This document shows positions 18,077-26,370 of a stretch of DNA of 64,000 nucleotides, piece by piece. How positions within the stretch are numbered: position 1 is the stretch's first letter; the number at the start of each line of letters is the position of its first letter. Made by a program: the position numbers and the translations under genes. The notes under the pieces were generated by a model. That model was not told the DNA's origin, made no database searches, and worked only from the letters and a program-made list of their open reading frames with translations. Origin of the DNA: Vibrio tasmaniensis (GTDB taxonomy: Bacteria > Pseudomonadota > Gammaproteobacteria > Enterobacterales > Vibrionaceae); the NCBI RefSeq assembly GCF_024347635.1, contig NZ_AP025510.1, forward strand, positions 682,001 to 746,000, in the 5' to 3' direction.

Positions 18077-18092
18077 TGTGATTTGGCTCACA
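18077..18092 (+). promoter_or_regulatory. CRP-cAMP binding site upstream of nupC
   Basis: TGTGA-TTTGGC-TCACA is a perfect CRP core with six-base spacing. A TATAAT lies at 18166-18171; if it is the -10, the site centre is near -93.5, a helical-phase class I position. Nucleoside uptake is CRP-controlled in E. coli. Confidence 0.75.
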
Positions 18093-18165
18093 TTTGTGTG
18101 TGAATGGTACATGAATCTTCTACGAAAGTGTGAGGACGGCATTACTTTATTAGTGGTCGCATGAG

Positions 18166-18171
18166 TATAAT
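18166..18171 (+). promoter_or_regulatory. -10 element of nupC
   Basis: Perfect TATAAT, 66 bases before the nupC start; the -35 region (TACTTT at 17-base spacing) is weak, which fits activator dependence. Confidence 0.55.
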
Positions 18172-18236
18172 TGCCTCCGCTTTATAGCCCCATTTTGTCA
18201 CACGCCAATAAATAACTAATAAGGAAGTCATAAACT

Positions 18237-19499
18237 ATGAGCCTGTTTATGAGCCTAGTCGGTATGGTCGTACTGATTGCAATCGCAGTACTACTATCTG
18301 ATAACCGCAAAGCTATTAACGTAAGAACAGTGGGTGGCGCTTTCGCTATCCAATTCGCACTTGGTGCATTCGTACTTTACATCCCTTGGGGTCGTGATCT
18401 ACTTGCAGGTTTTTCTGCTGGTGTAGCAAACGTGATCGACTACGGTAAAGACGGTACTGGTTTCCTATTCGGCAGCCTAGTTAACTTTTCAGTTGACGGT
18501 ATCGGTTTCATCTTTGCTTTCCAAGTACTACCAACTCTGATTTTCTTCTCTGCACTTATCTCTGTACTTTACTACATTGGTGTAATGCAAATTGTAATCA
18601 AAGTTCTAGGTGGTGGTCTTCAGAAAGCTCTAGGAACTTCTCGCGCTGAGTCAATGTCTGCAGCAGCAAACATCTTCGTTGGTCAAACAGAAGCACCTCT
18701 AGTTGTTCGTCCATTTGTTCCTAAAATGACTAACTCTGAACTATTCGCAGTAATGTGTGGTGGTTTAGCTTCTGTAGCTGGTGGTGTACTAGCAGGTTAC
18801 GCATCTATGGGTGTACCTCTAGAGTACCTAGTTGCAGCGTCATTCATGGCAGCACCTGGTGGTCTACTATTCGCTAAAATCATCAAGCCTGAAACAGATA
18901 CGCCAGACGATAACATCGCTGACGAAATGGACGGTGGCGATGACAAACCAGCTAACGTTATCGACGCAGCAGCAGGTGGCGCATCAGTTGGTCTACAACT
19001 AGCTCTTAACGTTGGTGCAATGCTACTTGCATTCATCGGTCTAATTGCTCTAATCAACGGTATCCTAGGTGGCATCGGTGGTTGGTTCGGTATGGAAAAC
19101 CTAACTCTAGAACTTCTTCTAGGTTGGATCTTCGCACCGCTAGCATTCATCATTGGTGTGCCATGGGAAGAAGCAACTATTGCTGGTTCTTTCATTGGTC
19201 AGAAGACAGTTGTTAACGAATTCGTTGCATACCTAAACTTCGTACCATACATCGGTGACAACGCTCAAATCGTTGAAGCGACTGGTCAAGTGATGTCTGT
19301 TAAGACTCAAGCAATTATCTCATTCGCTCTATGTGGTTTCGCAAACCTTTCTTCAATTGCGATTCTTCTAGGTGGTCTAGGTGGTATTGCACCAAGCCGT
19401 CGCCACGACATCGCTCGTATGGGTGTTAAAGCGGTTATTGCTGGTACTCTATCTAACCTGATGGCAGCAACAATTGCTGGCTTCTTCCTATCTTTCTAA
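18237..19499 (+). CDS. nupC: NupC-type concentrative nucleoside transporter
   Basis: Inner-membrane cation/nucleoside symporter of the CNT family. The 420-residue protein has about ten membrane segments. The gate motifs GQTEAPLVVRPF and the later NEFVAY...FALCGFANLSS are clear CNT signatures. It stands directly upstream of the deo genes, supplying nucleosides for catabolism, and has a perfect CRP site upstream. Confidence 0.95.
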   Translation: MSLFMSLVGMVVLIAIAVLLSDNRKAINVRTVGGAFAIQFALGAFVLYIPWGRDLLAGFSAGVANVIDYGKDGTGFLFGSLVNFSVDGIGFIFAFQVLPTLIFFSALISVLYYIGVMQIVIKVLGGGLQKALGTSRAESMSAAANIFVGQTEAPLVVRPFVPKMTNSELFAVMCGGLASVAGGVLAGYASMGVPLEYLVAASFMAAPGGLLFAKIIKPETDTPDDNIADEMDGGDDKPANVIDAAAGGASVGLQLALNVGAMLLAFIGLIALINGILGGIGGWFGMENLTLELLLGWIFAPLAFIIGVPWEEATIAGSFIGQKTVVNEFVAYLNFVPYIGDNAQIVEATGQVMSVKTQAIISFALCGFANLSSIAILLGGLGGIAPSRRHDIARMGVKAVIAGTLSNLMAATIAGFFLSF

Positions 19500-19537
19500 T
19501 CAGTTAGAAATCGATATATAGACGCCATAATAATATC

Positions 19538-19571
19538 GCCCCGTAGCAAGAAATTGCTGCGGGGCTTTTTT
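19538..19571 (+). terminator. Intrinsic terminator after nupC
   Basis: Twelve-pair stem GCCCCGTAGCAA / TTGCTGCGGGGC (one G-U), GAAA loop, then Ts. Confidence 0.92.
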
Positions 19572-20036
19572 GTTTTTAGACCCCGCGTTTTTCAGCATGA
19601 AGATGAGCATGTGTTTGAATTCGATATTGGGTCTAGAATGTTTTTTTGAGATACAAACCGTTTGCGTTCTAAGGAGCACTACAATTTATTGATGGATACC
19701 TATAATGTATAAGCTAAAGGGATAGGATGTCTCTGTTGGCAAGAAAGTAACATTGAAATTTACTCAAACGTTATTCTTCTGGGATTAAGCCAAACTTAGC
19801 AATACGCTAGATTAGCAATACACTATAGATGTTAGACACAACATGACTGATTTGTTGTGCCATAGACCAAACTGGTACTGTGCGGTGACAAGGATTGCAA
19901 TTGATAGCGAAAGTTATCAAGTCTTCAGGGAACCAAGTCCGTTCATTTGTGACTACTGAGCATTACTAAAATATCCATCTATACTGGATGGATGGTGAAG
20001 TAGTTAACTATTTGAATATATTGATCGGAGATAGAA
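19572..20036 (+). promoter_or_regulatory. Long regulatory region upstream of deoC
   Basis: No gene is seen in 465 bases. The segment TTGATAGC-GAAA-GTTATCAA (19901-19920) forms an eight-pair hairpin or operator. A perfect inverted repeat, ATCCATC-N7-GATGGAT, lies at 19973-19993, 44 bases before deoC. TATATT near 20016 could be a -10. E. coli deo promoters are controlled by DeoR, CytR and CRP; no perfect CRP core was found here, only TGTGACTACTGAGCAT near 19949. The regulator assignment is open. Confidence 0.5.
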
Positions 20037-20813
20037 ATGAGCGATTTAAAAGCAGCAGCTCTACGTGCACTTAAACTTATGGACCTAACGACGCTAAATG
20101 ACGACGATACTACTGAAAAAGTAGTGGCACTTTGTCATGACGCGAAGACTGCAGTTGGCAACACCGCTGCAATCTGTATTTACCCTCGCTTCATCCCAGC
20201 AGCTAAAAAGGCGTTGCGTGAGCAAGGTACTCCAGAAGTACGCATCGCGACTGTAACTAACTTCCCTCATGGTAATGACGACATCGAAATTGCTGTTGCT
20301 GAAACAAAAGCAGCGGTAGCGTACGGCGCAGACGAAGTTGACGTAGTATTCCCATACCGTGCTCTTATTGCTGGCAACGAAGAAGTGGGTTTTGAGCTAG
20401 TTAAACAGTGTAAAGCCGCTTGTGGTGACATCACGCTTAAAGTGATCATCGAAACAGGTGAGCTTAAAGAAGAAGCGCTGATCAAGAAAGCTTCTCAAAT
20501 CTGTATCGAAGCCGGTGCCGACTTCATCAAAACTTCAACAGGCAAAGTGCCAGTAAACGCGACTCCAGAGTTCGCGCGCATGATGCTTGAAGTGATTCGT
20601 GACATGGGCGTAGCTAAAACAGTTGGTTTCAAACCTGCTGGTGGCGTACGTACTGCTGAAGATGCAGCACTATACCTAGCAATGGCTGATGAGCTACTAG
20701 GCGCTGAGTGGGCAGACAACATGCACTACCGTTTTGGTGCTTCAAGCCTACTAACTAACCTTCTTAATACATTAGAAGTGACAGACCAGACTGCTGATCC
20801 AGCAGCATACTAA
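20037..20813 (+). CDS. deoC: Deoxyribose-phosphate aldolase
   Basis: Class I aldolase splitting 2-deoxyribose 5-phosphate into glyceraldehyde 3-phosphate and acetaldehyde. The 258 residues include the Schiff-base lysine in DFIKTSTGK and the second lysine in [16 protein letters not shown] lies six bases before the ATG. First gene of deoCABD, the pathway fed by DeoA, DeoB and DeoD. Confidence 0.97.
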   Translation: MSDLKAAALRALKLMDLTTLNDDDTTEKVVALCHDAKTAVGNTAAICIYPRFIPAAKKALREQGTPEVRIATVTNFPHGNDDIEIAVAETKAAVAYGADEVDVVFPYRALIAGNEEVGFELVKQCKAACGDITLKVIIETGELKEEALIKKASQICIEAGADFIKTSTGKVPVNATPEFARMMLEVIRDMGVAKTVGFKPAGGVRTAEDAALYLAMADELLGAEWADNMHYRFGASSLLTNLLNTLEVTDQTADPAAY

Positions 20814-21068
20814 TTTACTCGTCATATTTGACGCCGCAGCGTTGTTGACTGCGTAAGTTCACCGGTTCGCCGGCCGTCCTAATCACATAGAGCTTCTATG
20901 CTCATAGGAATGAACTTCGATTTTCTTTCAAGAGAATAGTCGCCTAACTGCAACGCCAAATATTTAGAGTATTGATAACAATTAAGTCTGTTTGATGGAG
21001 TGGCGTTAAGTCACTCCATATTACCTCTTTCCCTACAAACCATACTCACTAGAGTTTGGGAGGCACTA
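20814..21068 (+). other. Structured deoC-deoA intercistronic region
   Basis: Unusually long (255 bases) for an operon. It holds CCGG-TTCG-CCGG at 20862-20873, GAGC-N6-GCTC just after 20885, and a perfect inverted repeat ATGGAGTG-N9-CACTCCAT at 20995-21019. No T run follows any of them, so they are more likely RNA processing or stability elements than terminators. No reading frame with a ribosome site was seen. Confidence 0.5.
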
Positions 21069-22397
21069 ATGTATCTACCTCAAGAAATTATTCGCAGAAA
21101 ACGTGATAACGAAGTACTGACCACAGAAGAAATTAACTTCTTCATCCAAGGTGTCGCTAAAAACACGGTTTCTGAAGGCCAAATTGCTGCATTCGCAATG
21201 GCTATCTTTTTTAATGAAATGACGATGCCAGAACGTATCGCACTGACGTGTGCAATGCGTGATTCGGGCATGGTGATCGACTGGAGCCACATGAACTTTG
21301 ATGGCCCAATCGTTGATAAGCACTCTACTGGTGGTGTTGGTGACGTAACTTCTCTGATGCTTGGCCCTATGGTGGCAGCATGTGGTGGTTTCGTTCCAAT
21401 GATCTCTGGTCGTGGTTTAGGCCACACTGGCGGTACGCTAGACAAACTTGAATCTATCCCTGGTTACAATATTACACCAACCAACGATGTGTTTGGTGCT
21501 GTAACCAAAGAAGCTGGCGTAGCGATCATCGGCCAAACTGGCGATTTAGCACCGGCTGATAAGCGCGTTTACGCGACTCGAGATATCACGGCAACAGTCG
21601 ACAACATCTCGTTGATCACAGCTTCAATTCTGTCTAAGAAATTGGCTGCTGGTCTTGATTCTCTAGTGATGGACGTAAAAGTAGGTTCAGGCGCATTCAT
21701 GCCAACGTATGAAGCCTCTGAAGAACTAGCGAAATCTATCGTTGCAGTAGCAAACGGCGCGGGTACTAAAACAACGGCAATCCTAACGGACATGAACCAA
21801 GTTCTGGCTTCTTCAGCGGGTAACGCAGTAGAAGTGCGTGAAGCGGTTCAATTTCTAACCGGCGAATATCGTAACCCACGTTTGCTAGAAATTACGATGG
21901 CATCGTGTGCTGAAATGCTGGTTCTGGGTAACCTTGCAAAAGATTCAGACGAAGCGCGTGAAAAACTGATGGCAGTACTGGATAACGGTAAAGCAGCAGA
22001 GTGCTTCGGTAAGATGGTAGCGGGCCTTGGTGGTCCAGCAGATTTCGTAACGAACTACGATAACTACCTAGAAAAAGCAGAAATTGTTAAACCAGTGTAC
22101 GCGTTACAAAGCGGAGTTGTATCAGCGATGGATACGCGTGCCATTGGTATGGCTGTAGTTGGTATGGGCGGTGGTCGCCGTGTAGCAACAGACAGCATTG
22201 ATTACGCAGTCGGTTTTGATAGCTTCATTCGCCTTGGCGAAGTAGCAAGTGACGATAAACCATTAGCAATGATTCATGCTCGCAATGAACAACAGTGGCA
22301 AGAAGCTGCGATGGCATTACAAAATGCAATCATTGTCGGTGGAGAATACACAGCAACGCCAGACGTTTACCGTCAGATTCGTTCTGAAGACGTGTAA
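21069..22397 (+). CDS. deoA: Thymidine phosphorylase
   Basis: Phosphorolysis of thymidine to thymine and 2-deoxyribose 1-phosphate. The start is the ATG at 21069 ([13 protein letters not shown]), because GGGAGG lies immediately upstream and the N-terminus then matches the family; the frame remains open 69 bases further but without a ribosome site. The 442-residue protein carries the phosphate/nucleoside-binding segment KHSTGGVGD and the [17 protein letters not shown] signature. Confidence 0.97.
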   Translation: MYLPQEIIRRKRDNEVLTTEEINFFIQGVAKNTVSEGQIAAFAMAIFFNEMTMPERIALTCAMRDSGMVIDWSHMNFDGPIVDKHSTGGVGDVTSLMLGPMVAACGGFVPMISGRGLGHTGGTLDKLESIPGYNITPTNDVFGAVTKEAGVAIIGQTGDLAPADKRVYATRDITATVDNISLITASILSKKLAAGLDSLVMDVKVGSGAFMPTYEASEELAKSIVAVANGAGTKTTAILTDMNQVLASSAGNAVEVREAVQFLTGEYRNPRLLEITMASCAEMLVLGNLAKDSDEAREKLMAVLDNGKAAECFGKMVAGLGGPADFVTNYDNYLEKAEIVKPVYALQSGVVSAMDTRAIGMAVVGMGGGRRVATDSIDYAVGFDSFIRLGEVASDDKPLAMIHARNEQQWQEAAMALQNAIIVGGEYTATPDVYRQIRSEDV

Positions 22398-22405
22398 ATA
22401 ACAGG

Positions 22406-22431
22406 TATCGGTATACGTGTGTATACCGATA
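22406..22431 (+). other. Perfect hairpin between deoA and deoB
   Basis: Eleven-base arms TATCGGTATAC / GTATACCGATA around GTGT. No T run follows. Probably an mRNA stability or processing element within the operon. Confidence 0.65.
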
Positions 22432-22472
22432 AACCGAGTTCTGGTGCAAAGAGCAATAAGTTGGTGAAGAAA

Positions 22473-23693
22473 ATGAAAAGAGCATTTATTTTAGTTTTAG
22501 ATTCATTCGGTATCGGCGAAACAGCAGATGCGGACACATTCGGTGATGTAGGTTCGGATACAATGGGTCACATTGCTGACCATTGTGATCAAGGCCTTGC
22601 AGACAATGCGGATCGTAAAGGTCCACTAACGCTGCCAAACCTGTCTAAGCTAGGTTTAGCTATGGCTCACAAAGAGTCTACAGGTCGCTTTGCTCCTGGT
22701 ATGGATGCAGACGCTGAGATCATTGGCGCTTACGGTCACGCTGCTGAGCTGTCTTCTGGTAAAGACACGCCATCAGGTCACTGGGAAATCGCAGGTGTAC
22801 CGGTATTGTTTGACTGGGGCTACTTCACCGACAAAGAGAACAGCTTTCCAAAAGAGCTGACTGACCGCATCCTTGAGCGTGCTGGTCTATCTGATTTCTT
22901 AGGTAACTGCCACTCATCGGGTACAGAAATCCTAGATAACCTAGGTGAAGAACATATGAAGACTGGCCTGCCAATCTTCTACACTTCTGCAGACTCTGTT
23001 TTCCAGATCGCATGTCATGAAGAGACATTCGGCTTACAAAACCTATTAGACCTTTGTCAGATTGCTCGTGAAGAGCTAGCTGATTACAACATTGGTCGTG
23101 TTATCGCTCGTCCGTTTATTGGTGCTGGTAAAGGTCAATTCGAACGTACTGGTAACCGTCGCGATCTTTCTGTTGAACCGCCAGCGGCGACTGTTCTTCA
23201 GAAGCTGGTTGATGAGAAGGGCGGCAACGTTCACTCGATCGGTAAGATCTCTGATATCTACGCAGGTTGTGGCATCACTCAGAAAACCAAAGCAACAGGT
23301 ATCCCTGCACTATTTGAAGCAACCAAAGAAGCGATCAATGAAGCGGGCGACAACACCATCGTGTTCACTAACTTCGTTGATTTCGACTCAGCTTACGGCC
23401 ACCGCCGTGATGTTGCAGGTTACGCAGCGGCACTTGAGTACTTCGATGGTCGCATCAATGAAATCATCGATATGATGAAAGAAGATGACGTGCTTATCCT
23501 GACAGCAGACCACGGTTGTGACCCAACATGGCCGGGTTCAGACCATACTCGTGAACATATCCCTGTGATTGTTTACGGTAACAAGGTTCCAGCAGGCTCT
23601 CTAGGCCGTCGTGATACCTTCGCTGATATCGGTCAAAGCTTAGCGTCATACTTCGGCACATCGCCAATGGGATACGGTACAAGCTTTTTATAA
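22473..23693 (+). CDS. deoB: Phosphopentomutase
   Basis: Interconverts (deoxy)ribose 1-phosphate and 5-phosphate, linking the phosphorylases to DeoC. The 406-residue protein begins [15 protein letters not shown]; the metal-binding [12 protein letters not shown] at the N-terminus and [19 protein letters not shown] near the C-terminus are the alkaline-phosphatase superfamily metal sites. The frame is open 54 bases upstream, but that part overlaps the hairpin at 22406-22431 and is not conserved sequence. Confidence 0.96.
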   Translation: MKRAFILVLDSFGIGETADADTFGDVGSDTMGHIADHCDQGLADNADRKGPLTLPNLSKLGLAMAHKESTGRFAPGMDADAEIIGAYGHAAELSSGKDTPSGHWEIAGVPVLFDWGYFTDKENSFPKELTDRILERAGLSDFLGNCHSSGTEILDNLGEEHMKTGLPIFYTSADSVFQIACHEETFGLQNLLDLCQIAREELADYNIGRVIARPFIGAGKGQFERTGNRRDLSVEPPAATVLQKLVDEKGGNVHSIGKISDIYAGCGITQKTKATGIPALFEATKEAINEAGDNTIVFTNFVDFDSAYGHRRDVAGYAAALEYFDGRINEIIDMMKEDDVLILTADHGCDPTWPGSDHTREHIPVIVYGNKVPAGSLGRRDTFADIGQSLASYFGTSPMGYGTSFL

Positions 23694-23702
23694 TAGTTAA
23701 CT

Positions 23703-23733
23703 AAGAGAGAGGGAAACCTCTCTCTTTTCTTTT
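23703..23733 (+). terminator. Terminator-like hairpin between deoB and deoD
   Basis: Perfect ten-base stem AAGAGAGAGG / CCTCTCTCTT capped by a GAAA tetraloop, followed by a T-rich tail (TTCTTTTG). It would reduce but probably not abolish transcription into deoD. Confidence 0.75.
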
Positions 23734-23757
23734 GTTTTGAGACTAAGGATATTTTCA

Positions 23758-24477
23758 ATGGCTACTCCACATATTAACGCTGAAATAGGTGATTTCGCTG
23801 ACGTAGTTCTAATGCCAGGCGATCCGCTACGTGCTAAATACATTGCTGAAACCTTCTTAGAAGAAGTGGTTCAGGTGTGTGATGTTCGTAATATGTTTGG
23901 TTACACGGGTACTTACAAAGGTCGTAAGGTGTCAGTAATGGGGCACGGTATGGGCATCCCATCTTGTTCTATTTACGCAACTGAATTGATCAAAGACTTT
24001 GGTGTGAAAAAGATCATTCGTGTCGGTAGTTGTGGTGCAGTGAGCGAAGATATTAAAGTGCGTGATGTGGTTATCGGCATGGGGGCGTGTACCGACTCAA
24101 AAGTGAACCGCATTCGCTTTAAAGGTCATGACTTCGCGGCTATCGCAGATTACAAAATGGTGCGCGCGGCAGAAGATGCAGCTAAAGCTCGCGGTGTGGA
24201 TGTCAAAGTCGGCAACCTTTTCTCTGCTGAACTGTTTTACACGCCAGATCCTGACATGTTCGAAGTGATGGACAAATACGGCATCGTCGGCGTTGAGATG
24301 GAAGCGGCCGGTATCTACGGCGTTTGTGCTGAATACGGCGCAAAAGCTCTGACGATTTGTACTGTTTCGGATCACATCAAAACCGGTGAGCAAACCACAT
24401 CAGATGAACGTCAAACGACCTTCAACGACATGATGGTGATTGCACTCGATTCTGTGCTTCTTGGTGACCAAGAGTAA
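23758..24477 (+). CDS. deoD: Purine-nucleoside phosphorylase
   Basis: Hexameric PNP converting purine (deoxy)nucleosides and phosphate into base and (deoxy)ribose 1-phosphate. The 239-residue protein starts [15 protein letters not shown], as E. coli DeoD does, with the phosphate-binding GDPLRAKY and the catalytic region TVSDHI. An in-frame start 21 bases upstream is not supported. Last gene of the deo group. Confidence 0.97.
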   Translation: MATPHINAEIGDFADVVLMPGDPLRAKYIAETFLEEVVQVCDVRNMFGYTGTYKGRKVSVMGHGMGIPSCSIYATELIKDFGVKKIIRVGSCGAVSEDIKVRDVVIGMGACTDSKVNRIRFKGHDFAAIADYKMVRAAEDAAKARGVDVKVGNLFSAELFYTPDPDMFEVMDKYGIVGVEMEAAGIYGVCAEYGAKALTICTVSDHIKTGEQTTSDERQTTFNDMMVIALDSVLLGDQE

Positions 24478-24512
24478 TCATTTTTCTATAGCTTGATAAG
24501 CTAACAGATAAC

Positions 24513-24549
24513 AAAAAGCCCCGTTGCTGCCTGAGCTTCGGGGCTTTTT
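24513..24549. terminator. Bidirectional terminator between deoD and ytjB
   Basis: AAAAAGCCCCG / CGGGGCTTTTT arms around a 15-base loop; A and T runs serve both converging genes. Confidence 0.85.
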
Positions 24550-24572
24550 CTTGGATGTCTTAAACTAAGCCG

Positions 24573-25184
24573 TTAAGAGCTGACATTTTTAAGCAGCCAG
24601 TTCTCCCCAGACTTAGCCTTTCTTTTACGAATAAGCATGATGAACAACACGCCACTGACAAAACCCATCAAGACCATACCGATCATGTAGCGATCGCTCT
24701 TACGGTAGTGATGATCAGAAATAGCGGTCATTTTTCCCGTCTCAAAAGTCACGCGGATAAAGCCAATGATCGTACTCTCTGGAGAGTAAATAGGTTCAAC
24801 GAGTTGCTGCCTGCCAATACTTGCCGTTGAAAGAGGTGTGTCTAAGCCAAGAACCTCGCGTACCGAGAGCGCTTTTTCACTCGAGGCCAGTCGGATCCCT
24901 TCTGCATCGTAGATGGTGGTATCAAATACCAATCGATCCTGAGACAGTTGGTTAGTGAGCTCTAGCAGGCGCTCTTGATCTTGCTGAGTGATCATCTTAC
25001 TGGCTGAAAGTGATGCCTGTGAGATCAGTAGTTTGGTCAGCGTTTCCAACTGTTTTGCTTGGATTTTCTCATTGCCTTTACTGATCACTACTGTGTTTTT
25101 AATAGTTACCACGAACATAGCAGCCAACAGAATTAGGGCTAGTACTCGTAAAGCGTTACGTATGGAGAACAATGATTCATTCAT
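24573..25184 (-). CDS. ytjB: YtjB/AhpA-family membrane protein
   Basis: Inner-membrane protein of unknown biochemical role. The 203 residues show an N-terminal membrane segment (about 12-30), a periplasmic region of about 130 residues and a second membrane segment near residue 170 followed by a basic tail (IRKRKAKSG). E. coli ytjB lies next to serB and is also divergent from it; V. cholerae relatives are annotated AhpA. Assignment is by topology, length and position. Confidence 0.75.
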   Translation of the reverse strand: MNESLFSIRNALRVLALILLAAMFVVTIKNTVVISKGNEKIQAKQLETLTKLLISQASLSASKMITQQDQERLLELTNQLSQDRLVFDTTIYDAEGIRLASSEKALSVREVLGLDTPLSTASIGRQQLVEPIYSPESTIIGFIRVTFETGKMTAISDHHYRKSDRYMIGMVLMGFVSGVLFIMLIRKRKAKSGENWLLKNVSS

Positions 25185-25293
25185 GTTTCACGAAGCCTGA
25201 AATAAACAAATGTTATGATTAAGACATATTGAGACTTGCGTTTTCAAATTGCAATAGGTTAACGTTTAGCATAGTTAATTAGGAATCATACAC

Positions 25294-26274
25294 ATGGACG
25301 CTCAGAAATATCTGCCGATTAAAAGGCATACGACATTATTAACCCGACTCCCCGAGACTCGTTTCGCTTCTCAACTCGCTAAATCCAAAGCCAATTGGAT
25401 TGTGTTCGGTGAGTACCTATCTCCACAATCATTCGATGACATCGACTTTTTCACAGGTACCTACAACACCATCCTCGATACGTGGAAGGTGGGACATTAT
25501 GAAGTGGCACTGATGTCAGGAAACCTAACCCCTGCACACGAAGAAATTTTACAAGCATTGAAGCTTGATTATGCTTGCCTTAGCGAGGTCCCAGACTTAT
25601 CTAAGCCAGGTTTGATCGTGATGGATATGGACTCCACAGCAATTCAAATCGAATGCATCGATGAGATAGCAAAGCTCGCAGGAGTAGGAGAGTTAGTTTC
25701 TGAAATCACAGAGCGTGCGATGCAAGGCGAGCTCGACTTTGAACAGAGCCTACGCCAACGAGTGGGTGCTCTGAAAGGTGCGGATGAGTCGATACTGGAG
25801 CAAGTGCGTCAATCATTGCCATTCATGCCAGACTTAGTTGAGCTGGTGAATACTCTGAATAAACTTGGCTGGAAGACGGCGATCGCATCGGGTGGTTTTA
25901 CTTATTTCTCAGACTACCTGAAAGATACTCTTGATCTTGACCACGCTCAGTCAAACACCCTAGAGATCGTCAATGGTAAATTGACGGGTGAAGTTTTAGG
26001 CGATGTTGTTTCCGCGCAGACCAAAGCGGATATCTTGGTAGAGCTTGCTGAAGAGTATGAACTGGAACTGCATAACACCGTTGCCGTGGGTGATGGTGCC
26101 AATGACTTGGTTATGATGGGTTCTGCCGGTTTAGGGATTGCTTACCATGCAAAACCGAAAGTTGAACAACAAGCTCAAACTGCTGTGCGTTATGCTGGCT
26201 TAGGTGGGGTGCTTTGTATCTTGTCAGGCGTATTAGCTAAGCAGCAAAAGATCAGCTGGCAAGCGAAGCCTTAG
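25294..26274 (+). CDS. serB: Phosphoserine phosphatase
   Basis: HAD-superfamily enzyme performing the last step of serine biosynthesis. The 326-residue protein has an N-terminal regulatory region of about 100 residues, the nucleophile motif DMDSTAIQIECIDE (Asp111 and Asp113), the SGGFTYF motif II and GDGANDLVMM motif IV. Divergent from ytjB with a 109-base shared promoter region. Confidence 0.96.
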   Translation: MDAQKYLPIKRHTTLLTRLPETRFASQLAKSKANWIVFGEYLSPQSFDDIDFFTGTYNTILDTWKVGHYEVALMSGNLTPAHEEILQALKLDYACLSEVPDLSKPGLIVMDMDSTAIQIECIDEIAKLAGVGELVSEITERAMQGELDFEQSLRQRVGALKGADESILEQVRQSLPFMPDLVELVNTLNKLGWKTAIASGGFTYFSDYLKDTLDLDHAQSNTLEIVNGKLTGEVLGDVVSAQTKADILVELAEEYELELHNTVAVGDGANDLVMMGSAGLGIAYHAKPKVEQQAQTAVRYAGLGGVLCILSGVLAKQQKISWQAKP

Positions 26275-26302
26275 TCATATTTAGGGCGGTATAACGGATA
26301 CA

Positions 26303-26329
26303 AAAAAGCAGGCGATGAGCCTGCTTTTT
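26303..26329. terminator. Bidirectional terminator between serB and the PilZ gene
   Basis: Perfect 11-base stem AAAAAGCAGGC / GCCTGCTTTTT, GATGA loop. Confidence 0.9.
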
Positions 26330-26370
26330 CTATTTTCAAATCCGATAAGTCGGTAAATTGATACAGCTAT

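Noticed and set aside
19690..19760. Small ORF starting near TATAATG in the deoC upstream region
   Set aside because: Stops after six or seven codons and lacks a ribosome site.
21000..21068. Upstream extension of deoA
   Set aside because: No ribosome site, overlaps an inverted repeat; GGGAGG directly before the ATG at 21069 fixes the start.
22419..22472. Upstream extension of deoB
   Set aside because: Would begin inside a perfect hairpin and adds residues absent from the family.
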